Source: an uncultured Erysipelotrichaceae bacterium
GTDB lineage: Bacteria > Bacillota_I > Bacilli_A > Erysipelotrichales > Erysipelotrichaceae
Reading direction: 5' to 3'
Length of the DNA: 12,334 nucleotides
Assembly: GCA_902782505.1 (NCBI GenBank)
Contig: CACZNO010000004.1
Location: 1 to 12,334 of the forward strand
Below the pieces are notes generated by a model. That model saw only the letters and a program-made list of their open reading frames with translations. It did not search any database and had not been told where the DNA came from. A program made the position numbers and the translations under genes. Positions 1-5,200 of the stretch are shown here, one piece after another. Each line of letters starts with the position of its first letter. Positions within the stretch are counted from its first letter, which is position 1.

Positions 1-67
1 AATCCAGCAGCGTCATGCCGTCGAGCCAGTTGTTGTTGTTTTCCATGATCGCCGCGTTTTCGCCTTC
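1..67. repeat. Direct repeat copy A inside tyrS (67 bp, identical to 292-358)
   Basis: This 67-base stretch is identical to 292-358. The offset is 291 bases, which is 97 codons, so the frame is kept. Identity ends inward at 67/358 (gca versus aaa follows) and reaches the window's first base, so the repeat may extend further. In the protein it replaces what should follow ELIRK in TyrRS. Confidence 0.95.
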
Positions 68-685
68 GCATTTGCGGATCAGTTCCATGCCGCTGGTCAG
101 GTTGCCCCACTGATCGCTTCCGCCGATCTGGATCTCGCATCCGTGCGCGCGGTATAAGTTCAGCCAGTCAATGGCCTGTAAAATCGTGTAGCTGAATTCC
201 GTGTAGGAAATGCCCTTGTCTAAACGCGAACGGATCGTGTCCTTGTTGATCATGTACGCGACATTGAACATCTTGCCGTAATCACGTAAGAAATCCAGCA
301 GCGTCATGCCGTCGAGCCAGTTGTTGTTGTTTTCCATGATCGCCGCGTTTTCGCCTTCAAACGACAGGAAATGCGCCAGCTGATTCTTGATGCATTCCGC
401 GTTGTATAAAACCTCTTCATGGGTCAGAAGCTTGCGTTCCGTGGTCGGTCTCGGATCTCCGATCATACCGGTAAATCCGCCGCAAAGCGCAATCGGACGA
501 TGTCCGGCTTTCTGGTATCTGCGCAGCAATAAGATCTGCTGCAGATGTCCCACATGCAGCGACGACGCTGTCGGGTCAAATCCGCAATACACGGTTACCG
601 GGTTCTTTAACCGTTCTTCCAGACCTTCCGCGTCCGTAACATCCTTGACCAATCCTCTCCATCTGAGTTCTTCAATAAAATTCAT
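1..685 (-). CDS. tyrS: Tyrosyl-tRNA synthetase, N-terminal part, truncated by the window edge and carrying an internal repeat
   Basis: Attaches tyrosine to tRNA-Tyr in the cytoplasm. The ATG at 685 follows AGGAGG and gives MNFIEELRWRGL. The class I Rossmann core is clear: YCGFDPTASSLHVGHL (HxGH signature), GGFTGMIGDP, and the tyrosine/tRNA-proximal stretch ending in GGSDQWGNLTSGMELIRK. About 228 codons are present. A normal TyrRS continues after ELIRK into a GLT-x-PL segment and the KFGKS-type loop. Here ELIRKCEGEN instead runs into a second exact copy of the 22-residue segment from EGENAAI to GMTLLD, already used about 97 codons earlier. The KMSKS-type loop and the C-terminal S4-like domain are therefore not seen. 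Expression is under the tyrosine T-box immediately upstream. The family call is secure; the state of the 3' portion is not. Confidence 0.93.
   Translation of the reverse strand, partial: MNFIEELRWRGLVKDVTDAEGLEERLKNPVTVYCGFDPTASSLHVGHLQQILLLRRYQKAGHRPIALCGGFTGMIGDPRPTTERKLLTHEEVLYNAECIKNQLAHFLSFEGENAAIMENNNNWLDGMTLLDFLRDYGKMFNVAYMINKDTIRSRLDKGISYTEFSYTILQAIDWLNLYRAHGCEIQIGGSDQWGNLTSGMELIRKCEGENAAIMENNNNWLDGMTLLD
292..358. repeat. Direct repeat copy B inside tyrS (the copy in its expected place)
   Basis: Identical to 1-67. This copy encodes the segment expected here in TyrRS, between the ATP-binding half and the LRDYGKMFNV stretch, and its flanks read as a normal synthetase on both sides. It therefore looks like the original. 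It includes a short GTT-rich run encoding four asparagines. Confidence 0.95.
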
Positions 686-699
686 CTTTGTTTCCTCCT

Positions 700-905
700 G
701 CATAAGAAAAGCGCCCCGCAGGACGCTTTGAACGTGGTACCACCTTGCTTCGCACAAAAACTGTGCCTCGACTCCGTTATCGCCGGATTCCGCGTCCCGG
801 TTTCCCGGGAATGCTCCGAGGTGTATTCCCTTTGTTCCCAGACTGCCTCGCACCGTCCGGCAGTTCTCTGCTCTGTTTCCAAAGGTACTCTTTCTCTTCA
901 ACGCA
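700..905 (-). promoter_or_regulatory. T-box leader, tyrosine-specific, controlling tyrS
   Basis: On the minus strand the region between ccpA and tyrS has the standard T-box parts. A GAATAC element within Stem I presents UAC (825-823) as the specifier codon, which fits tyrosine and the downstream gene. A Stem III-like hairpin GCACA/TGTGC lies at 752-766. The invariant T-box core AAGGTGGTACCACG is at 746-733. A terminator hairpin follows at about 729-706. In this family uncharged tRNA-Tyr pairs with the specifier and T-box bulge, favouring the antiterminator and allowing tyrS transcription. The terminator is about 20 nt from the tyrS start codon. Confidence 0.93.
706..729 (-). terminator. T-box-controlled intrinsic terminator before tyrS
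   Basis: The minus strand reads AAAGCGTCC, a short loop, then GGGCGCTTTTCTT: a GC-rich hairpin with a T-run. It overlaps the 3' part of the T-box antiterminator, so the two structures are mutually exclusive, as expected for this riboswitch class. Confidence 0.85.
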
Positions 906-911
906 ATTTCT

Positions 912-940
912 ATTTTACCTATTTTGTCGTGTCCCGTAAA
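912..940 (-). promoter_or_regulatory. Probable tyrS promoter overlapping the end of ccpA
   Basis: A TAAAAT -10 box (917-912) lies 17 bases downstream of TTTACG (940-935), a four-of-six match to TTGACA. The predicted start near 905 coincides with the beginning of the T-box leader. The -35 lies within the last codons of the LacI-type gene and the -10 just past its stop. Confidence 0.6.
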
Positions 941-1923
941 GACACAAGATAACTCAATTCGATCGATTTATCGGAAATCGGATCCTTGTTCAGCATCTTC
1001 GTCATGATCCGCATTGCCACCGCGCCCAAATCGTAGGTGGGAATGCTGAGACTGGAGATACGCGGACGCACGATGTCGTTGTACTTGGAATCCATCATGC
1101 AGAAGATCTCGGTGTCTTCCGGCACTTTCATTCCGTTTTCCATGCACGAATTCATCGTCGCGACGGCTTGCGTATCCCGGTTCGCAATCACTAAATCGTG
1201 TTTGTGATTCGAGAAATACTTGCGCAGATACGAATAGGTCGTACGGTAATCCGACGGGATCCGGATCAGGTTTCCGAACTTCTTGCCGTATTCCTTAAAC
1301 GCTTTCGTGATCCCTCTTTCCAGAACTTCCATCTCCAGCGGATTCTTCCGGTCTTCTACTAAGGCGATATTGTCGATGCCGCGCTTCAGATAATCCGAAG
1401 TGAATTCGTAGATTGCCTTCTCCAGATCGACATAGACCGAACAGATGCTGTCGCCTTCCACGCAATATCCCAGATATACGATGGGAATACTGTAGTTTTT
1501 CAGATTCTTCAGTTCTTCCGACTTCAGGGTATCATTGTAGACGATGATCCCGTCCATGCGGGACTTGATCACGTTTTCGATGATCTCGTTCATCTCGTTG
1601 ATCCCGGCCGTCGATGTATGAAGAATGATGTTGTACTTGTAGATCTTCGCGACATTCAGAAGTCCGTTGATCAGCTTCCCGGTATAGTTGAAACTGGATT
1701 CCGGCAGCACCAGCGCAATCGAAGTGGTTTTCTGCAGCGCCAGACCCTGCGCGATGGCGTTGGGCTTGTAATCCAGTTTTGCGATCGCCGCCTGTACCTT
1801 CTGGCGGGTATCTTCACGGACAACGGGAGAACCATTGATGACTCTGGAAACCGTCGCCAAAGAAACGCCGGCTTCATGAGCGACGCTGTAGATCGTTACA
1901 CGTTTCATATTCTTGCCGTCCAT
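919..1923 (-). CDS. ccpA: LacI/GalR-family transcription factor, probably catabolite control protein A
   Basis: A 334-residue DNA-binding regulator of normal LacI/GalR length. The N-terminus has the LacI-type helix-turn-helix (VTIYSVAHEAGVSLATVSRV, about residues 9-28) and a hinge-helix region DYKPNAIAQGLA, followed by the periplasmic-binding-protein-like effector domain. KTTSIALVLPES and KIYKYNIILHTS closely follow the pattern of CcpA. The ATG at 1923 follows GGAGG at good spacing. Three further facts support CcpA: it follows ytxG and a ytxH-position gene and precedes tyrS, recalling the Bacillus ytxG-ytxH-ccpA-tyrS neighbourhood; a cre-like box lies in front of the operon; and the hinge region is of the CcpA type. 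CcpA with phosphorylated HPr controls carbon metabolism. Residues contacting HPr could not be verified by eye, so another LacI-family role remains possible. Confidence 0.72.
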   Translation of the reverse strand: MDGKNMKRVTIYSVAHEAGVSLATVSRVINGSPVVREDTRQKVQAAIAKLDYKPNAIAQGLALQKTTSIALVLPESSFNYTGKLINGLLNVAKIYKYNIILHTSTAGINEMNEIIENVIKSRMDGIIVYNDTLKSEELKNLKNYSIPIVYLGYCVEGDSICSVYVDLEKAIYEFTSDYLKRGIDNIALVEDRKNPLEMEVLERGITKAFKEYGKKFGNLIRIPSDYRTTYSYLRKYFSNHKHDLVIANRDTQAVATMNSCMENGMKVPEDTEIFCMMDSKYNDIVRPRISSLSIPTYDLGAVAMRIMTKMLNKDPISDKSIELSYLVSLRDTTK

Positions 1924-1943
1924 CGGTACCCCTCCTTCCGGAA

Positions 1944-2555
1944 TTATTTCTGTTCTTCGTCTTTATTCGTCAATTCTTCCAGGAATTTCGTCACCGCGCC
2001 TACGGCATAATTGAATCCGCGCTTCACGGTTTCAACGGTATCCGCGACGGTTTCGTTTTCCATGGCTCTGTCAAAGCCGTCCTTCGCCGCTTCATACGCT
2101 TTGCCGGCAGTGTCCTTCACCGTCGCAACGACTTCCTGTACCCGGTCGTCTTCCCAGACGTTTTTCACGGTTTCGCCCGCTTTTTCCGTCGCTTTGGAAG
2201 CCGCGTCGGAGATCTCCGCCATTTTCTTCTGCACATTCGGATTTTCCGCAACGCCTTCGTAAATGGATTTTACTTTCTCAGCGGCCGTGTCATAAACGTT
2301 TTTCAGCGCTTCCATTCCGTCCGCCTTGGTTTTATCGTCTGCCTTGAACAAATTCTGGAGCGATGCCGTTCCCTTGTTCAGCAGTTCTTTCAGTTTTGCG
2401 AGAGCTTTGTTCATGTCTTCTTTCGCCTCCCTTTCTTCCTGCTTGGCGTCATATAAACGCTTCGCGCTTTCGAAGATTCTCTGCGATTCCGCCTTCACGC
2501 CCGCGACGATGTCTTCCGCGGCTTTTTCGGCGTTGTTTTTCAAATCTTCCGGCAT
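1944..2555 (-). CDS. YtxH-position amphipathic repeat protein
   Basis: A 203-residue, very charged, Ala/Lys/Glu-rich protein predicted to be almost wholly helical. There is no signal peptide, cysteine or clear membrane segment. Residues 1-75 look like a long coiled coil. Residues 88-184 form three imperfect repeats of about 31-35 residues built on E-x-VK-x-(I/V)-(Y/W)-E, then a V-rich helix ending in D-x-A-x-KA, reminiscent of LEA or apolipoprotein-like helices. It starts only 2 bases after the DUF948 gene stop, using AAGG inside that gene's end, so the pair is probably translationally coupled; the regulator follows 20 bases on. YtxH proteins usually carry an N-terminal membrane helix, which is missing here. 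The assignment therefore rests on position and composition, and the function is unknown. Confidence 0.75.
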   Translation of the reverse strand: MPEDLKNNAEKAAEDIVAGVKAESQRIFESAKRLYDAKQEEREAKEDMNKALAKLKELLNKGTASLQNLFKADDKTKADGMEALKNVYDTAAEKVKSIYEGVAENPNVQKKMAEISDAASKATEKAGETVKNVWEDDRVQEVVATVKDTAGKAYEAAKDGFDRAMENETVADTVETVKRGFNYAVGAVTKFLEELTNKDEEQK

Positions 2556-2557
2556 GC

Positions 2558-2980
2558 TTAACCTTCTTTGTTCTCTTCCGGTTTTTCCGCCGCTTCTTCC
2601 GGCAGTTCTTCCGCCGCGCGCACTTCGATAACCTGTTCTTCCTTCTTCTTGGTGATCGCTTCAATGATCTTCTTTAACTGATCAATGATCTTATTGCATG
2701 TCGCCGTAATGGAATCGAAGAATCCGCGCATCGAAGACTCGGACGCCGCACGCAGCGCTTCCACCGACATCGATACGTTCACGATCGCGCGAACCGGCAT
2801 CTTCATGTCATCCAGATAGTCATTGACGATATCCAGCGAGTTGTTCAGTTTATCCCCCATGCGGATGAACTTGCCCAACAGCGAGATGATCCGGATGATC
2901 AAAAGAATCCCGACGATTAACAAAACAATTAATAATAACTGAATCAGAGACTGACCGTTTTCCTGCATCCAAGCATTCAT
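2558..2980 (-). CDS. ytxG: DUF948 (YtxG-like) membrane-anchored protein
   Basis: A 140-residue protein with one strong N-terminal transmembrane helix (about residues 10-34, LIQLLLIVLLIVGILLII). A conserved-looking stretch follows (GDKLNNSLDIVNDYLDDMKMPV...), typical of DUF948, then an acidic tail rich in Glu, Pro and Lys. The ATG at 2980 is chosen because GAGGTG lies six bases upstream; a GTG at 2989 overlaps that ribosome binding site and is unlikely. It is first in an operon with the repeat protein and the LacI-type regulator, and has its own promoter at 3008-3036. The biochemical role of DUF948 proteins is not known to me; in Bacillus ytxG sits with ytxH near ccpA and murC. Confidence 0.82.
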   Translation of the reverse strand: MNAWMQENGQSLIQLLLIVLLIVGILLIIRIISLLGKFIRMGDKLNNSLDIVNDYLDDMKMPVRAIVNVSMSVEALRAASESSMRGFFDSITATCNKIIDQLKKIIEAITKKKEEQVIEVRAAEELPEEAAEKPEENKEG

Positions 2981-3007
2981 TTTCAACACCTCTTATTTAA
3001 TGGTTAC

Positions 3008-3036
3008 ATTTTACCTTGTTATGAAAATTTTTTCAA
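3008..3036 (-). promoter_or_regulatory. Promoter of the ytxG-ytxH-ccpA operon
   Basis: TTGAAA (3036-3031) and TAAAAT (3013-3008) are separated by exactly 17 bases. This is a near-consensus housekeeping sigma promoter. Predicted start about 3001, giving a leader of about 20 bases before the ATG at 2980. Confidence 0.82.
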
Positions 3037-3042
3037 TAAGTG

Positions 3043-3056
3043 TGATAGCGTTTTCG
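3043..3056 (-). promoter_or_regulatory. Candidate cre box (CcpA operator) upstream of the ccpA operon
   Basis: The minus strand reads CGAAAACGCTATCA, matching the cre consensus TGWAANCGNTNWCA at every position except the first. It lies 6 bases upstream of the -35 box, centred near -48 relative to the predicted start. A site there is compatible with CcpA acting on its own operon, but the direction of control cannot be read from the sequence. Confidence 0.6.
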
Positions 3057-3060
3057 GACA

Positions 3061-3087
3061 TAAAAAAACACCGGTATGCCCGGTGTT
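3061..3087 (-). terminator. Intrinsic terminator of the trmB operon
   Basis: The minus strand reads AACACCGG, a 5-base loop, CCGGTGTT, then a run of T: a perfect 8-bp stem with a clean U-tract, 14 bases after the stop of the SPIxG-motif gene. Confidence 0.95.
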
Positions 3088-3100
3088 GATTTCCGTTCTG

Positions 3101-3784
3101 TTACTGTTCTTCTTCGTCGAAAAGACTGAGGTTTTCGGTATCCTCGTGATGACGTACCGGAGATACGGACGGAGACGCCACTTCCTCGTTGTCGGTATCG
3201 ATCAGAAAGTCATCGTTGATCAGATCGTCAATCGAAAGATTCGCAACCTTGGAAGGAAGCTTTTCGTTCTTCGGTTCCGCGATCGTACCGTTGATCGGAG
3301 AAAGAACGGTGCCGAGCGGGCTTTTCTCCACCGGTTTCGCCGGTGCGAGGCTGACCGGTTTCACAGCCGGTTCCTTTTCCTTGACCGCGCCCGAAGTCAT
3401 GCCGTAAATCGGAGAAATGACCTGGCTGTACTGATAGTTGATCTGCGGTTCCTTGGAAGCCGGTTTCGCCACGGCGGGCTTGTTCTGAATCCGTTCCGTG
3501 ACGGTTTCCTTCGCCGGTTTCGGTGCCTTTGCGCCTAATGTGACGACTTCCGGCTTTTCCGCAACCGACCAATCCGCATGCGTCACCGCGATTTCCGGTT
3601 CCTTATAGGTGATCGCCTTCGAGGGTTCCTTTGCCGCCGGCTTTTTCGCCGCCGGGGTCTGCACCGCCGGTTTCGCTTCTTTTACCGGAGCGATCAACGG
3701 CTTGACAGCTTCCTCTTCTTCCTCTTCATCTACATCTTCTTCCACGAAGATCACTGATTTGATTTTTTCCCAAATTCCTGCCAT
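3101..3784 (-). CDS. Unknown acidic, disordered protein with two SPIxG motifs
   Basis: A 227-residue protein with no recognised folded domain. The N-terminus MAGIWEKIKSVIFVEED is a short amphipathic helix followed by a solid Asp/Glu run (about 15-25), an arrangement like the membrane-targeting end of SepF, though no SepF domain follows. Residues 28-115 are Pro/Ala/Lys-rich and look disordered. Two copies of V-[IL]-S-P-I-x-G occur: VISPIYGMTSG near 122-132 and VLSPINGTIAE near 160-170. The end is acidic (SIDDLINDDFLID..., SLFDEEEQ). No signal peptide is seen, so it is probably cytosolic or inner-face associated. The ATG at 3784 is chosen because GGAAGG lies eight bases upstream; a GTG at 3793 is close behind that site and unlikely. 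It is last in the trmB operon. Function unknown. Confidence 0.8.
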   Translation of the reverse strand: MAGIWEKIKSVIFVEEDVDEEEEEEAVKPLIAPVKEAKPAVQTPAAKKPAAKEPSKAITYKEPEIAVTHADWSVAEKPEVVTLGAKAPKPAKETVTERIQNKPAVAKPASKEPQINYQYSQVISPIYGMTSGAVKEKEPAVKPVSLAPAKPVEKSPLGTVLSPINGTIAEPKNEKLPSKVANLSIDDLINDDFLIDTDNEEVASPSVSPVRHHEDTENLSLFDEEEQ

Positions 3785-3798
3785 AACGCACACCTTCC

Positions 3799-4491
3799 TT
3801 AATTCTTTGTATTGTCCGTATCGTCTTCCAGCATATCCAGAAGCGAGCCGTTTTCCGGATAGATCTTCTGGAAGATATCCAGCACTTCTTTCCGGTAATT
3901 GATCATTTCTTTCTGGGAATAGGCGCTGACCACCTGTTCCTCATCACACCGGATCGTCCGCGCGATCCGCATCATCGATGCGGTCATGTTTCCGGTTTTG
4001 GCCAACGGACATTCCGCTACCAATATTATATTCGAAGTTTGGATCATTACGCCATAATTCTTTTGGTCCAGACGATAAATTCGGCACCGGTATTCCCGGA
4101 CCAATCCGCCCCCGGAAAGGAAGGTCCCTTCCTTTTCGAAAATCTGGTTGGGGAACGCGTCAATTTCCCGCATCACGACCAGATCCGGGTTATCCGACGA
4201 ATAGTATTTGGCGGTAACGATGGCCGGCACATCCACCGTTAAGACGCAGTGTTCCCCGTCGATCAGAAACACGGAGTTCGTCTTATTGGCTTCCGTACGG
4301 CCGATCGAGGGTTCCAGATAGAAACTGATAAAGCCCTGGTTGGTATTGACGGACGACGAAATCTCGGAAGTGACCGCCCCGTCCAGTTTGGCTTTCACAT
4401 CCTCCAGCATCATCCGTTCATTCGGTATTTTCGCGCATCCGCCCATCCACACAAGAAGGGCCAGAACGCACACGATCCACTTATTCTTCAT
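3799..4491 (-). CDS. Predicted lipoprotein of unknown function
   Basis: A 230-residue protein with a typical lipoprotein signal peptide: MKNKW, a hydrophobic stretch, then MGGC, with Cys19 as the likely lipidated residue. Met rather than Leu at -3 makes the lipobox slightly unusual. The mature part looks like a mixed beta-rich domain (ISFYLEPSIG..., VFLIDGEHCVLTVDVPAIV, YGVMIQTSNIILVAECPL) followed by a helical, acidic end. I do not recognise a family. The ATG lies inside the last codons of trmB (11-base overlap, AAGGA upstream), so translation is probably coupled, and the next gene follows 14 bases after its stop. It would be anchored on the outer face of the membrane. Confidence 0.82.
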   Translation of the reverse strand: MKNKWIVCVLALLVWMGGCAKIPNERMMLEDVKAKLDGAVTSEISSSVNTNQGFISFYLEPSIGRTEANKTNSVFLIDGEHCVLTVDVPAIVTAKYYSSDNPDLVVMREIDAFPNQIFEKEGTFLSGGGLVREYRCRIYRLDQKNYGVMIQTSNIILVAECPLAKTGNMTASMMRIARTIRCDEEQVVSAYSQKEMINYRKEVLDIFQKIYPENGSLLDMLEDDTDNTKN

Positions 4492-5128
4492 TGATTTTTT
4501 CCTTATGTCTCCATACAGCCCGGTAGATCGGCTGTCCTTTATCCATAAATTCCTGTTCGTATTCCGTAATCACGTCTTCGTCATGCGGTGTTTTGCGGAA
4601 ATCGTCGTCCCTTTCGATAAGATCGAACAGGTCGTTCATCTTCTCCAGGGAATACTCGTAAAGCCCGATGTTGTCGGTTTTTAAGATCACCAGCCCGTCC
4701 GGCTTTAAGATCACGTCGTACTTCTTGCGGAACTTCTCCGCGGTCAGTCTGCGTTTGGCATGCGACTTCTTGGGCCAGGGATCCGAGAAATTCAGATGGA
4801 TCACATCCACTTCTCCCGGCGCGAACCATTCGTCAATTCCTTCCGCGTCCCCTACGATGTATTTCATGTTGGAACCCGGCGTCAGGCATTTCTTAAGACC
4901 GATCGCCGCGGCGTCCGGACTTTTCTCCAGCGCGATCCATCCGGTATCCGGGTACTTTTCGCCCATTCCGATCCAATACGAACCCTTGCCGGCGCCGATC
5001 TCCAGACGCACTTCCTTTGTGCCCAGGATCTCGCGCCATCTTCCCTTACAGGTTTCTGGCGCCTGGATGACCGTATCGGTTCTTTCTTCAATGTAGGGTT
5101 TCGCCCATTTCTTCTTTCGCATCCGCAT
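4481..5128 (-). CDS. trmB: tRNA (guanine-N7)-methyltransferase
   Basis: Methylates G46 in the variable loop of tRNAs using S-adenosylmethionine. The 215-residue protein has the full TrmB signature: start MRMRKKKWA, SAM-binding EIGAGKG (43-49), NFSDPWPKKSHAKRRLT (113-129) including the catalytic Asp region, TDN (151-153), and the end EYEQEFMDKGQPIYRAVW. Length is normal. MRMR is the usual N-terminus of Bacillota TrmB, supporting the ATG at 5128; a second ATG two codons later is possible. No Shine-Dalgarno sequence precedes either, and the -10 box is only six bases upstream. It heads an operon with a lipoprotein and the SPIxG-motif protein. Confidence 0.96.
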   Translation of the reverse strand: MRMRKKKWAKPYIEERTDTVIQAPETCKGRWREILGTKEVRLEIGAGKGSYWIGMGEKYPDTGWIALEKSPDAAAIGLKKCLTPGSNMKYIVGDAEGIDEWFAPGEVDVIHLNFSDPWPKKSHAKRRLTAEKFRKKYDVILKPDGLVILKTDNIGLYEYSLEKMNDLFDLIERDDDFRKTPHDEDVITEYEQEFMDKGQPIYRAVWRHKEKINEE

Positions 5129-5134
5129 GTAGTT

Positions 5135-5143
5135 ATTTTACCA
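5135..5143 (-). promoter_or_regulatory. Extended -10 promoter immediately upstream of trmB
   Basis: The minus strand reads TGGTAAAAT directly before AACTAC and the trmB ATG. TG plus one base upstream of TAAAAT is an extended -10 element, which fits the lack of a good -35 at 16-18 bases. Usual spacing puts the transcription start at or within a base or two of the start codon. Confidence 0.6.
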
Positions 5144-5164
5144 CAGAAACCTTTTCCTTCATAG

Positions 5165-5192
5165 AAAAAGCCGCACGCATACGGTGCGGCTT
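5165..5192 (-). terminator. Intrinsic terminator of pnp
   Basis: The minus strand reads AAGCCGCAC, a 7-base loop, GTGCGGCTT, then TTTCT: a strong GC-rich hairpin with a T-run starting about nine bases after the pnp stop. Confidence 0.94.
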
Positions 5193-5200
5193 ATGGATTC

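Noticed and set aside
28..42. GTT-rich short repeat (also at 319-333) as a possible microsatellite or CRISPR unit
   Set aside because: It encodes four consecutive Asn codons within the TyrRS segment; there is no regularly spaced array.
1618..2010. Plus-strand open frame of 130 codons, and similar ones at 3083-3538, 4668-5096, 9896-10282 and 11600-11995
   Set aside because: All are antisense to well-supported minus-strand genes, have shadow-type composition and lack convincing ribosome binding sites.
3101..3784. Assignment of the acidic gene as sepF
   Set aside because: Only the N-terminal helix and acidic run are similar; the conserved SepF beta-domain is absent.
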